From the NCBI GenBank assembly GCA_009360885.1, contig SPEL01000002.1, positions 372,001 to 436,000 of the forward strand: DNA of 64,000 nt, given 5' to 3'. Both the position numbers and the translations under genes were made by a program. The notes beneath the pieces are model-generated. The model saw nothing but the letters and a program-made list of their open reading frames with translations. It did not search any database and was not told the origin of the DNA. Of this stretch, positions 24,947 to 34,207 are shown in pieces. The DNA comes from Sphingobium sp. Lineage in GTDB: Bacteria; Pseudomonadota; Alphaproteobacteria; Sphingomonadales; Sphingomonadaceae. Each line of letters starts with the position of its first letter. The first letter of the stretch is position 1.

Positions 24947-26458
24947 ATGGCATTACCCCCCGTCCCCGCCCCCGGCAAAGACCTGCTTGATACAGCGCGT
25001 GCAAGGATTGCGCATTTCAACGGCCATTTTATTGATGGCGCATGGCGCGCGCAGGATGGTGAAAGCATCGCGGTCATCAACCCGGCGGACGAAAGCATCC
25101 TTACCCATATCGCTGCAGGCGGCGCGGCAGAGGTTGACCTTGCCGTGGCAGCCGCACGCCGCGCCTTTGAAAACCCTCTATGGGCCAATATGCCTGCGGC
25201 CCAGCGGGAGGGGTTGCTGCTGCGCCTTGCCGATCTGGTTGGTGAAAATCTGGCCGAAATCGCGGTGATAGAGACGCTCGACAACGGTATGCCTTTTGCC
25301 CTTGCCAATGCAATGGTGGGCGGTGCCGTCAGCGCCATTCGCTATAATGCGGGCTGGCCACGCCGGTTGAGCGGTGAGAATGTTGCGATGTCTGTGCCGG
25401 GTAACTGGCATGGCTATACCACCCATGATGCGCTGGGCGTTGCGGCGCTGATCGTCCCATGGAACGCGCCTTTCGCCATCACCTGTTCCAAAGTGTCCGC
25501 AGCATTGGCGGCAGGATGCACGGTTGTGCTGAAACCGGCGGAACTCGCGCCCTTATCCGGCATGCGTCTTGCGGAACTGGTGAAGGAAGCGGGCTTTCCC
25601 GATGGCTGCGTCAATGTGGTGACGGGTCTGGGCAGTGATGCGGGCGCAGCGCTGGTCGCGCACCCCGGCGTCGATAAAATCTCCTTCACCGGCTCCACCG
25701 CGACCGGCAAAGCCATTGCCCATGCCTGTGTCGATTCAATGAAGCGTCTGTCGCTGGAACTGGGCGGGAAATCCGCCGTTGTCGTGTTCCCCGACGCAGA
25801 CCTTGAAAAGGCCATTCCGGCGGTTGCCATGGGCATTTTCATGAACAGCGGACAGGTATGCGCCGCAGGTTCTCGTCTGTTCGTGCATGAGGATATTCAC
25901 GATCAGTTCGTTGCCGGGCTAGTGGCCTTTGCCGAAAAACTGACGGTTGGCGATGGTACTGCCGACGGCACTGCCCTTGGCCCGCTCATCTCCGCCGGGC
26001 AAAAAGAGCGCGTGCTGCGCTATATTGAAGCGGGCAAAGCAGAAGGCGCGACGCTGGCCGCAGGCGGCGATGGCGATGTGCCAGCCGATTCGGGCTATTA
26101 TGTGCGCCCCACCATCTTCGCTGATGCAAAGCCTGAAATGAGCATCGTGCGCGATGAGATTTTTGGCCCTGTCCTCAGCGTCATGAAATTCTCTGATGAG
26201 AATTTTGATGACCTCGCGCGCCGCGCCAACGACAGCATCTACGGCCTTTCCGCTTATGTCTGGACACGCAACCTTGCCTCCGCCCATGCAATGGCAAAAA
26301 GGCTGCGGGCGGGATCGGTCAAGATCAATGGCAGTGGCATGGAATTCGCCCTGCCCTTTGGTGGTTTCCGCCAGTCTGGCATGGGCCGCGAAAATGGCAG
26401 CGAAGGCGTGCTGGCCTTTACCGAAACCAAATCCGTGATGATCGGGTGGAGCGAATAA
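24947..26458 (+). CDS. NAD(P)-dependent aldehyde dehydrogenase, second copy in the island
   Basis: The 503-residue enzyme has the ALDH residues Asn173 in PWNAPF, FTGSTATG (247-254), Glu271 in LELGGK and nucleophile Cys305 in NSGQVCAAGSR. It is of the betaine/aromatic aldehyde dehydrogenase type and is not close to the first dehydrogenase of the island. It directly follows the GMC gene, so the pair can take an alcohol to an acid: GMC makes the aldehyde, this enzyme the carboxylate. A strong AGGAGAG ribosome site precedes ATG 24947. It ends the flavoprotein operon, which stops at a bidirectional terminator before murC. Confidence 0.93.
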   Translation: MALPPVPAPGKDLLDTARARIAHFNGHFIDGAWRAQDGESIAVINPADESILTHIAAGGAAEVDLAVAAARRAFENPLWANMPAAQREGLLLRLADLVGENLAEIAVIETLDNGMPFALANAMVGGAVSAIRYNAGWPRRLSGENVAMSVPGNWHGYTTHDALGVAALIVPWNAPFAITCSKVSAALAAGCTVVLKPAELAPLSGMRLAELVKEAGFPDGCVNVVTGLGSDAGAALVAHPGVDKISFTGSTATGKAIAHACVDSMKRLSLELGGKSAVVVFPDADLEKAIPAVAMGIFMNSGQVCAAGSRLFVHEDIHDQFVAGLVAFAEKLTVGDGTADGTALGPLISAGQKERVLRYIEAGKAEGATLAAGGDGDVPADSGYYVRPTIFADAKPEMSIVRDEIFGPVLSVMKFSDENFDDLARRANDSIYGLSAYVWTRNLASAHAMAKRLRAGSVKINGSGMEFALPFGGFRQSGMGRENGSEGVLAFTETKSVMIGWSE

Positions 26459-26479
26459 GCGCTTCATCCATAGCATGAT

Positions 26480-26517
26480 AAAAAGGGCCGCCCTGTATCA
26501 AACAAGGCGGCCTTTTT
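26480..26517. terminator. Bidirectional Rho-independent terminator between the island and murC
   Basis: GGCCGCC (26485-26491) pairs with GGCGGCC (26506-26512) and is flanked by AAAAA on the left and TTTTT on the right, so it can stop transcription in both directions. It serves the plus-strand dehydrogenase operon and the minus-strand murC end, and would block any transcript from murC toward murB. Confidence 0.92.
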
Positions 26518-26548
26518 CATGGGGTTATAGAGAACTGAGTCTGGCTGA

Positions 26549-27970
26549 TTATTGTGCCAGCCGCTCCGTCAGGGCCGGGGCAAGGCCCGCCGCCCATTTG
26601 GTGATGTCCCCCGCACCAAGGCAAACAATCAGATCATCCGCGCGCACATCTTGCGCCAATGCATCAGCAAGATCATCAGGCCCGCTAATCACCGCCGCAT
26701 GGCGATGGCCGCGCCGCTTGAGGCCAGCAACCAGTGCATCATTTTGCGCCCCCTCAATCGGCTGCTCACCGGCCGCATAAACCGGCGCAACATAGACGAC
26801 ATCGGCGTCGTTAAAGGCCTGCTGAAACTCATCCATCAAATCATGGAGGCGCGTGTACCGATGCGGCTGCACCACGGCGATGACACGCCCTTTCGCGCCT
26901 TCGCGGGCGGCGGAGAGAACTGCTTTAATCTCAACCGGATGATGGCCATAATCATCAATGACGGTCGCCACGCCACCATCAACGGCCACTTCGCCTACCT
27001 TGGTAAAGCGCCGCTTCACACCGCCAAATTTGGCAAAACCCGTCTGAATCGTCGCGTCATCAATGCCCATATGCAGGGCAACACCAATGGCGGCCATTGC
27101 ATTCAGCACATTATGCCGCCCCGGCATCGGCATTTCTATGCCTTCAATCCGGCGCACAGAGCCGTCCCGTTCCCGCACCTGCACATCGAACCGATTGCCA
27201 CCGGGGAAGGGCTGCACATTTTCGCCGCGCACATCGGCCTGAGCAGAGAAACCATAAGTGATGATGCGCCGGTCCTGCACACGCGGTAAAATCGCCTGCA
27301 CTTCGGGATGGTCGAGGCATAATACCGCCGCGCCATAAAAGGGCACATTGCCGACAAACTCGACAAAGGCATCCTTCACCTTGTCGAAGCTGCCATAATG
27401 GTCGAGATGCTCCGGGTCGATATTGGTGACAACCGCAATGGTGCCATCAAGACGCAGGAAGCTACCGTCACTCTCGTCGGCCTCCACCACCATCCAGTCG
27501 CTTTCGCCTAGGCGTGCGTTGGACCCATAAGCATTGATGATGCCGCCGTTGATAACCGTCGGGTCCACCCCGCCCGCATCCAGCAAAGCGGCGACCATGG
27601 AGGTTGTCGTTGTTTTGCCATGCGTCCCCGCCACCGCCACGGTGGATTTAAGGCGCATCAGTTCGGCCAGCATTTCGGCACGGCGTACCACCGGAATGCG
27701 GTTTTCCAGCGCCAACTCGACCTCAGGATTGCCGCGCTTAATCGCGGTGGATGTTACGACCACAGCCGCATCACCCAGATTTTCCGCCTTATGGCCGATC
27801 ATCACCTTGATGCCGCGCTTGCGCAGCCCTTCAACCACATAGCCTTCGGCAACGTCGCTGCCCTGCACCTTATAGCCCAAATTGTGCATCACCTCAGCAA
27901 TGCCGGACATGCCAATGCCGCCAATGCCAATGAAATGGATAGTGCCGATGTCGGTCGCTACGCCCTTCAT
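26549..27970 (-). CDS. murC: UDP-N-acetylmuramate--L-alanine ligase MurC
   Basis: MurC adds L-alanine to UDP-MurNAc with ATP in the cytoplasm. The 473-residue product starts with the UDP-binding [15 protein letters not shown] (about 13-27). It carries the ATP loop [12 protein letters not shown], the central [10 protein letters not shown] and [11 protein letters not shown] segments, and a C-terminal part with [10 protein letters not shown] and QPHRYTR. It overlaps murG by 4 bases at its start. It is the last gene of the proximal dcw block and is followed by a terminator, so it is physically and transcriptionally cut off from murB. Confidence 0.98.
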   Translation of the reverse strand: MKGVATDIGTIHFIGIGGIGMSGIAEVMHNLGYKVQGSDVAEGYVVEGLRKRGIKVMIGHKAENLGDAAVVVTSTAIKRGNPEVELALENRIPVVRRAEMLAELMRLKSTVAVAGTHGKTTTTSMVAALLDAGGVDPTVINGGIINAYGSNARLGESDWMVVEADESDGSFLRLDGTIAVVTNIDPEHLDHYGSFDKVKDAFVEFVGNVPFYGAAVLCLDHPEVQAILPRVQDRRIITYGFSAQADVRGENVQPFPGGNRFDVQVRERDGSVRRIEGIEMPMPGRHNVLNAMAAIGVALHMGIDDATIQTGFAKFGGVKRRFTKVGEVAVDGGVATVIDDYGHHPVEIKAVLSAAREGAKGRVIAVVQPHRYTRLHDLMDEFQQAFNDADVVYVAPVYAAGEQPIEGAQNDALVAGLKRRGHRHAAVISGPDDLADALAQDVRADDLIVCLGAGDITKWAAGLAPALTERLAQ

Positions 27971-29139
27971 GCTGGCGCCCCCGACAAATCAAGGCCGGTG
28001 GCCGAAGAAGCAGGCTTTACAGAAACAGGTCTATTCATAATCGGGGCAGTTCCAATCGATTCCAGCAAATCAGCCATATCGCGGGCAGCATTGGGCCGTC
28101 CGCATTTCCATGCGCGCTTCGCAGCATTCTGGAGCGCACCCGGCTCCATCGCCATTTTCTGCATTTGTTTGGCCAGTTCAACCGGCGTAAAATGGGCCTG
28201 AGGGATAGAACGCGCAGCGCCCGCATCCACCATTTCCCGTACATTGGCGGTCTGATGGTCGTCCATCGCACTGGGCAAGGGGATGAGGATGGCAGGCCGC
28301 CCCGCCACCGTCAGCTCCGCCAGAGTAGACGCGCCAGCGCGTGCGATAACCAGATGCGCCCAACTGAGCTTATCGGGCATGTCATTGATATAAGTGGCGA
28401 GGTCAGCCGGAATTTCCAGTTCAGCATAGGTTGCACGCACCCGTTCAATATCCTCGGCCCGGCATTGCTGCGTCACCTGAAGGCGACGGCGCAGCGAAAT
28501 AGGCAGCATCGACAACCCCTCCGGCACCACCTCAGACAGGATGGTCGCGCCCTGCGACCCCCCCGTCACCAGCAGGCGAAACACACTTTCTTCGGTGAGG
28601 GCAGGAAATTCCTCATCCCTCAACTTTAATATTTCATCGCGGACGGGATTGCCGACAAGATGCACTTTGTCTGCATATTTGGGCTTTAGCCGCTGCACAT
28701 CAGGATAGGCCGTCGCAATCGCATTGACGCGCCCCGAAAGCAGCCTGTTCACCCGGCCCAGCACCGCATTTTGTTCATGCACGACGGTAGGAATATCATC
28801 TTTGAGCGCCGCAAGCAGCGCAGGCATAGCAGGATAACCGCCAAAGCCAACGACCACAGAGGGGCGGAAACTATCATACATACGCCGCGCCATATTACGC
28901 CCGGCGATGATGCTCTTAATGCCTTTCAGCAGGCTGATCGGTCCGCCCTGCATCCGCCCGGCAGGCAGCACATGAACGGCGGCATCCTCGAATATGCCGG
29001 GGATTTTCGCGCCGCGCTCATCCGTGACAAGCGCAACATGGTGTCCGCGCGCCATCAGCTCTTCGGCGACAGCATGCGCGGGTATCATATGTCCTCCGGT
29101 CCCGCCGGCCGCGAGAACAAAATGACGGGAAACAGTCAT
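27967..29139 (-). CDS. murG: UDP-GlcNAc:undecaprenyl-PP-MurNAc-pentapeptide GlcNAc transferase MurG
   Basis: MurG is the peripheral membrane glycosyltransferase that turns lipid I into lipid II. The 390-residue product has the first G-loop [14 protein letters not shown], the membrane-facing [13 protein letters not shown], the second G-loop [13 protein letters not shown] and the UDP-GlcNAc site [27 protein letters not shown]. Start 29139 is chosen because GGAG is 8 bases upstream and the ATG overlaps the ftsW stop as ATGA; the open frame extends 4 codons further. It overlaps murC by 4 bases. Confidence 0.98.
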   Translation of the reverse strand: MTVSRHFVLAAGGTGGHMIPAHAVAEELMARGHHVALVTDERGAKIPGIFEDAAVHVLPAGRMQGGPISLLKGIKSIIAGRNMARRMYDSFRPSVVVGFGGYPAMPALLAALKDDIPTVVHEQNAVLGRVNRLLSGRVNAIATAYPDVQRLKPKYADKVHLVGNPVRDEILKLRDEEFPALTEESVFRLLVTGGSQGATILSEVVPEGLSMLPISLRRRLQVTQQCRAEDIERVRATYAELEIPADLATYINDMPDKLSWAHLVIARAGASTLAELTVAGRPAILIPLPSAMDDHQTANVREMVDAGAARSIPQAHFTPVELAKQMQKMAMEPGALQNAAKRAWKCGRPNAARDMADLLESIGTAPIMNRPVSVKPASSATGLDLSGAPA

Positions 29140-30368
29140 CGGCCACTCCATCTGACGGCGCGGGGCTTACCATCCATGAACGGATTGCGTTTTGTGAACG
29201 CAAGCAGCAGCCCGACGCCGATACTAAGGGCCAGCATAGAGGAACCGCCATAGCTGATAAAGGGCAGTGTCATCCCTTTGGACGGAAAAATATGCGCATT
29301 GACACCCATATTAATAATGGCCTGCAAACCAAATTGTATCGTCAGGCCCGCGCTCGCTAAAATGATGAACACATCTTCCTCATCCAGCAGACGCAGTAAT
29401 ACCCGCACGATGATGGCGAGGTAGAGAAGAACGATGATGATGCAAGCAAACAGGCCGAATTCTTCACCAATGACCGAGAAAATATAATCGGTGTGCGCTT
29501 CTGGCAGACGGAATTTCGCCTGCCCGCCGCCTGGCCCCACGCCGGTAAAACCACCATTGGTGATGGTGCGATAGGCGAGATCCGTCTGGTCAGGCCCGGT
29601 TTCCGGATGGCCACCAATGCCCAGAAAGTCATTGATGCGCTGCCGCCCGTTTTCATACAGAAAATACATGGCGAAAACGCCCGCTATGCCAAGGCCAGCT
29701 ATGCCAGCCAGCCAGCGCCATGCCACCCCGCCCAGAAGAAGCAAAGCCCCCCAGCAGGTGCAGAAAATCACCGTTTGCCCGAAATCCGGCTGCTGCATCA
29801 ATAATCCGGCAATGAGCGCGGTAATAGCGCCGGTCAACGCAACAACTGGCAGGCCGGGGTCTCTCTCCCGCAGCGAAAACAACCATGCCATTGCCACAAC
29901 ATAGGCCGGTTTCAAAAATTCCGATGGCTGAAACTGTATGCCGATGGTGATCCAGCGTTTTGCGCCGTTCACATTCGTACCGATAAGCGGCACCAGCATC
30001 AATATGATTGTAAAGCCCAATGCTGCCCACAGGGTATAGCGGCGTAATTCTTCCTTGGGCAGCATGGAAATGAACAACATAACCGGCACGCCCACACCCA
30101 CCCACATAAGCTGGCGATAGAAATAATGGAGCGGATCAACATTAATATCGCTGGTGGAACGGTCAATCGCCGCCACGGGGGATGCCGCCGCAACCGCAAC
30201 CAGCCCGATCGCTACCAATATGATGATGAGAGCGAGCAGAACCCTGTCAATTTCCCAGAACCAAATGGCGAGCGCCGTCCGTTCCCTCGGCACGGTTTTA
30301 GCACGGAAATCCCGCACCATCTGGCCGGGGCGGAATAAACGGCGCGGGTCGCTCTGGCTGTCGCGCAT
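29136..30368 (-). CDS. ftsW: Septal peptidoglycan glycosyltransferase FtsW
   Basis: FtsW is the SEDS-family polymerase that makes septal glycan strands with FtsI. The 410-residue product has about ten membrane helices. It shows the SEDS features GAKRWI, FQPSEFLKPA, QQPDFGQT, a large external loop with HTDYIFSVIGEEFG, and GMTLPFISYGGSS. It shares one base with the stop of murD and overlaps murG by 4 bases. Confidence 0.98.
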   Translation of the reverse strand: MRDSQSDPRRLFRPGQMVRDFRAKTVPRERTALAIWFWEIDRVLLALIIILVAIGLVAVAAASPVAAIDRSTSDINVDPLHYFYRQLMWVGVGVPVMLFISMLPKEELRRYTLWAALGFTIILMLVPLIGTNVNGAKRWITIGIQFQPSEFLKPAYVVAMAWLFSLRERDPGLPVVALTGAITALIAGLLMQQPDFGQTVIFCTCWGALLLLGGVAWRWLAGIAGLGIAGVFAMYFLYENGRQRINDFLGIGGHPETGPDQTDLAYRTITNGGFTGVGPGGGQAKFRLPEAHTDYIFSVIGEEFGLFACIIIVLLYLAIIVRVLLRLLDEEDVFIILASAGLTIQFGLQAIINMGVNAHIFPSKGMTLPFISYGGSSMLALSIGVGLLLAFTKRNPFMDGKPRAVRWSGR

Positions 30369-31729
30369 CAGCCTCCCTGCCCTTCATTCTCCAAAGCTCG
30401 CACCGCCGCTGCGAACGCATCACCGCGTGCTTCATAATCACGGAACTGATCGAAGCTGGCGCAAGCGGGCGAAAACAGCACGACATCGCCGGGCTGAGCC
30501 ACCTTTGCCGCATGGTTGACCGCAGTAATCAGCATTTCACAGCTATCTACCGGCATATGCGGGGCCAGCAGATCCGCGAACATCGGCCCGGCCTCACCAA
30601 TGGTATAGGCAGCCTTGATATTGGGGTAATAAGGCACGCATTCATCCAGATGATCGGCCTTGGGAAGGCCGCCTACTATCCAGTGAATGCGCGGACCATT
30701 GACGGTTGCGGGCCATGCACCCAGCGCAGGCGCAGTCGATGCCGCATTGGTCGCCTTGCTGTCATTCACATAGAGAACGCCATTCACCTCCGCCACGCGC
30801 TGCATCCGGTGGGGCAGCGCCGCATAAGTGGCAAGGCCGCGTTCAATCACATCCTCGGATATACCCAGCGCCCGCGTGGCAGCCCGCGCCGCCGCGACAT
30901 TTTGGGCATTATGCGGCCCCTGAAGGGCTGGCCAGCGCGCCTGTTCATCCGCGCCAACATCGGCTGTATGAACGCCAATTTCATCGCGCTCTACCTCGCC
31001 ATCACCGGCTTTATCATCATTTTGCGCCGCAATGGCGCGGGTGTTATCGTCGTCAAGCGCAATAACCCGCACTTGCCCCGGTGTCTGCATATCAAACAGC
31101 CGCGCCTTTGATGCGACATAGCCCGCAAAACCATCATAACGATCCAGATGATCCGGCGTAATGTTGAGCAGCACCGCCACATCACAGGCAAGGCTATGGG
31201 TGAGGTCAATCTGATAGCTCGATAACTCCAGCACATAGATGCCCACGCCATTGACGCCCGGCTCCAGCGGCTCCTGCCCCAATATCGGCAGGCCAATATT
31301 GCCGCCCATGCGCGTCGGAATGCCCGCTGTTTCAATGATATGGTGGATGAGCGCCGTCGTCGTCGATTTGCCGTTGGTGCCAGTAATCCCTACCACCTTA
31401 TGCGGCGGTAAGGTTGGTCGCGCGAGCGCGAACAGTTCAATATCGCCGATGATCGGAACGCCTGCCTGTGCCGCATATTCGGTAATCGGGTGACGATTGA
31501 GCGGCACGCCCGGCGATACCACGACGCCATCAAAACCGTTAAGGTCGATTGTCAAAGGATCGGCCAGTTCCGCCTTATCCGCCACGGCTGCGCGGGCTTC
31601 TTCCCGCGTGTCCCATGCGGTGACATGCGCGCCACTGGCCGCCAGACATTCCACCGTTGCAAGGCCGGAACGCGCCAGCCCCAGCACCGCATAACGCTTT
31701 CCCGCAAAGGTCCCGGAGATGATGGTCAT
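30368..31729 (-). CDS. murD: UDP-N-acetylmuramoylalanine--D-glutamate ligase MurD
   Basis: MurD adds D-glutamate to UDP-MurNAc-L-alanine. The 453-residue product has the Mur ligase plan: N-terminal LGLARSGLATVECLA, ATP loop GITGTNGKSTTTALI (about 114-128), LELSSYQI, NITPDHLDRY with the carbamylated Lys region following, VNDSKATN, and the C-terminal LFSPACASFDQF.DYEARGD. It starts 6 bases after mraY and shares one base with the start of ftsW. Confidence 0.98.
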   Translation of the reverse strand: MTIISGTFAGKRYAVLGLARSGLATVECLAASGAHVTAWDTREEARAAVADKAELADPLTIDLNGFDGVVVSPGVPLNRHPITEYAAQAGVPIIGDIELFALARPTLPPHKVVGITGTNGKSTTTALIHHIIETAGIPTRMGGNIGLPILGQEPLEPGVNGVGIYVLELSSYQIDLTHSLACDVAVLLNITPDHLDRYDGFAGYVASKARLFDMQTPGQVRVIALDDDNTRAIAAQNDDKAGDGEVERDEIGVHTADVGADEQARWPALQGPHNAQNVAAARAATRALGISEDVIERGLATYAALPHRMQRVAEVNGVLYVNDSKATNAASTAPALGAWPATVNGPRIHWIVGGLPKADHLDECVPYYPNIKAAYTIGEAGPMFADLLAPHMPVDSCEMLITAVNHAAKVAQPGDVVLFSPACASFDQFRDYEARGDAFAAAVRALENEGQGG

Positions 31730-31735
31730 AGCCTC

Positions 31736-32806
31736 TTACCTCAGCTTCAACGTCGCAAGACCGGCCAGCGCCAGCGCGAACGAAATAATCCAGAACCGCA
31801 CCACCACCGTGGTTTCAGGCCAGCCAAGCTGCTCAAAATGATGGTGGATCGGGGCCATGCGGAATACACGCTTGCCGGTGCGCTTATAGAAGAACACCTG
31901 AATGATGACGGAAAGCGCCTCCACCACGAACAGGCCGCCAATAATGCCCAGTACGATTTCATGGTGCGAAACCACCGCAATCACGCCCAGCGTCCCCCCA
32001 AGCGCGAGGCTGCCCGTATCACCCATGAACACCGCAGCAGGCGGTGCGTTAAACCACAGAAATGCCAGCCCGGCACCAATCATCGCACCCGTCAGAATAA
32101 CCATATCGCCCGAACGCGGCACATGGGGAATACCCAGATAGGCAGCGAAATCGGCCCGTCCTGTCAGGTACACAATTGCGGTAAAGGCCATGCAGGCGAT
32201 AACCACCGGCATAGTGGCAAGGCCATCCAGCCCGTCCGTCAGGTTCACCGCATTGCCGAAGGACACGATCACAAAGGCCGCGAAGAAATAATAAGCATAG
32301 CCAAGGTCAATCGCCGGGCCATTCCAGAATGGCACATAAAGCGCTGTCCCATTTTGCTGAACAATCAGCGTCGCGGCGACACCAGCGATGATGAATTCCG
32401 CCAGCAACCGCGCCCGGCCCGAAAGGCCCGCCGTGCTGGCCTTCGTCACCTTGTCATAATCATCGAGGAAACCAATGGCCCCAAAGCCCATGGTGACACA
32501 GAGGCACGCCCAGACATAGATGGATGACAAATCCATCCAGAGCAGCACCGACACCATTACCGAGGTGAGGATCATCAGCCCGCCCATGGTCGGCGTTCCG
32601 CGTTTCGCAAGGTGACTCTGCGGCCCATCACTGCGAATCGGTTGCCCCTTGCCCTGCCTGACCCGTAACCAGCCAATGAAGCGCGGGCCGATAATCAGCC
32701 CCAGCACCATCGCAGTCGTTATCGCGGCACCGGCGCGAAAGCTGAGGTAACGGACGAGGTTCAAAATCCCCGGAAAATCAAGCTGAGCGGCCAGCCAATA
32801 AAGCAT
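31736..32806 (-). CDS. mraY: Phospho-MurNAc-pentapeptide translocase MraY
   Basis: MraY transfers phospho-MurNAc-pentapeptide to undecaprenyl phosphate to form lipid I in the inner membrane. The 356-residue product has ten hydrophobic segments and the family motifs [10 protein letters not shown] (about 69-78), FLDDYDK with paired Asp, [22 protein letters not shown] and [11 protein letters not shown]. Only 3 bases separate it from murF upstream and 6 from murD downstream. Confidence 0.99.
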   Translation of the reverse strand: MLYWLAAQLDFPGILNLVRYLSFRAGAAITTAMVLGLIIGPRFIGWLRVRQGKGQPIRSDGPQSHLAKRGTPTMGGLMILTSVMVSVLLWMDLSSIYVWACLCVTMGFGAIGFLDDYDKVTKASTAGLSGRARLLAEFIIAGVAATLIVQQNGTALYVPFWNGPAIDLGYAYYFFAAFVIVSFGNAVNLTDGLDGLATMPVVIACMAFTAIVYLTGRADFAAYLGIPHVPRSGDMVILTGAMIGAGLAFLWFNAPPAAVFMGDTGSLALGGTLGVIAVVSHHEIVLGIIGGLFVVEALSVIIQVFFYKRTGKRVFRMAPIHHHFEQLGWPETTVVVRFWIISFALALAGLATLKLR

Positions 32807-32809
32807 TCA

Positions 32810-34207
32810 TCATTCTCCGCCGGAAAGCGCCGCGACCAAACGCGACAGCCCGACACTGTTGGAACCTTTTACGAGAATCACATCACCGGGCTGCATTTTT
32901 TCCCGAATAACGCGTGTTGCCGCAGGGGCATCGGCCACATGCTCCAAAGCCAGCTTCCCTTCAAGCTTTTGTGCGAGCGGTGCCATCTCTTCACCGACTA
33001 AAACGGCCAGATCAACGCAGGCTTCCTCTATTGATGGAGCAAGGGACGCATGGAGCGCATCGCTGGCATCCCCCAATTCCCGCATCGCGCCAAGCACAAC
33101 GATACGGCGATCCGCCTTATCCCGGCCCAATTGCCGGATGGTCGCCACCATAGAAAGGGGATTTGCGTTATAACTCTCATCAATCAACACCGCCGTGCCA
33201 TTTTCACCGGCTGGCACCGTCACCCGCGCACCGCGCCCCGGCAGGCCTGGCAATTCCGCCAGCGCAAGACCAGTCGCGGCGAGATCGGCTCCAACGGCTT
33301 CAACACAGGCTAAAATCGCCAGCGCGTTGGAGACGTGATGCTCCCCCGGCGCGGCGACGGTAAAACAGAGTTCAGCATCAGGCAGGCGCGCGGAAACCAA
33401 AGTCCCGCCGCTTGCGGAGGGGACGGCCTCTATCCCGCGTACGATGGCCCCTTCCCCCATGCCAAAGGTCACTATCGTCGCGCCATACTGCTGGGCCGCC
33501 TTCACCAACAAATCACGATGCACGCTATCTTGCGGGATGATGGCAGTGCCGCCCGGCTCCAGCCCCTCAAATATCTCAGCCTTGGCGTGGGCAATGGCTT
33601 CTTCGGTGCCGAAAAATTCGATATGCGCGGGGGCAATGGCCGTCACTATCGCTACATGAGGGCGCACCAACTGCGTCAGCGCCGATAGCTCACCGGCATG
33701 GTTCATCCCCATTTCAAACACGCCAAAGCGCGTATCCCGCGGCATCCGCGCGAGGGAGAGCGGCACACCAACGTGATTATTATAACTTTTGACCGAACGA
33801 TGTACCGGCCCGATGAGGGAGCGCTCCAGAGCCGCAAACAGCGCCTCCTTGGTGCTGGTCTTGCCAACGGAGCCGGTGACACCGATGACCTTGCCGCCCA
33901 TCCGCGCCCTTGCGGCCCGTCCCAGCGCGTTCAGCGCCTCAGTCGTATCCGCCACCAGCACGTGGGGCTGGCTGATCGGTTGTGACACAATGGCCCCGGC
34001 TGCGCCCGCCGCAAAGGCCTTATCTAGAAAGGCATGACCGTCACTTATCTCACCTTTGAGGGCAATGAACAAATCACCCGGCCCAACCTCGCGGCTATCA
34101 AAGGCCACGCCCGACACCGTAAATGGTGCTGAAGCCTGCCCCCCGGTAGCCACAGCAATTTCATCAGAGGTCCAGAGCGGTGCGGTTCTGCCCGTCACAT
34201 CATTCAT
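32810..34207 (-). CDS. murF: UDP-MurNAc-tripeptide--D-alanyl-D-alanine ligase MurF
   Basis: MurF joins the D-Ala-D-Ala dipeptide to the UDP-MurNAc tripeptide. The 465-residue product has the N-terminal DSREVGPGDLFIALKG, ATP loop GVTGSVGKTSTKEAL, SYNNHVGVPLSL, EMGMNHAGE, and DESYNANPLSM and VLGAMRELG of the C-terminal domain. Start 34207 overlaps the murE stop (TGATG); an ATG 4 codons upstream at 34219 is also open. It consumes the product of Ddl, encoded about 24 kb away beyond the inserted island. Confidence 0.97.
   Translation of the reverse strand: MNDVTGRTAPLWTSDEIAVATGGQASAPFTVSGVAFDSREVGPGDLFIALKGEISDGHAFLDKAFAAGAAGAIVSQPISQPHVLVADTTEALNALGRAARARMGGKVIGVTGSVGKTSTKEALFAALERSLIGPVHRSVKSYNNHVGVPLSLARMPRDTRFGVFEMGMNHAGELSALTQLVRPHVAIVTAIAPAHIEFFGTEEAIAHAKAEIFEGLEPGGTAIIPQDSVHRDLLVKAAQQYGATIVTFGMGEGAIVRGIEAVPSASGGTLVSARLPDAELCFTVAAPGEHHVSNALAILACVEAVGADLAATGLALAELPGLPGRGARVTVPAGENGTAVLIDESYNANPLSMVATIRQLGRDKADRRIVVLGAMRELGDASDALHASLAPSIEEACVDLAVLVGEEMAPLAQKLEGKLALEHVADAPAATRVIREKMQPGDVILVKGSNSVGLSRLVAALSGGE

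Noticed and set aside
10806-26548. Mobile-element signs at the borders of the catabolic island
   Set aside because: I looked for transposase or integrase frames, tRNA genes and flanking direct repeats at both borders and saw none, so no mechanism of insertion can be claimed.
31490-32527. 345-codon open frame on the plus strand opposite mraY and murD
   Set aside because: It is antisense to two well-supported cell-wall genes and reads as a basic, low-complexity product.
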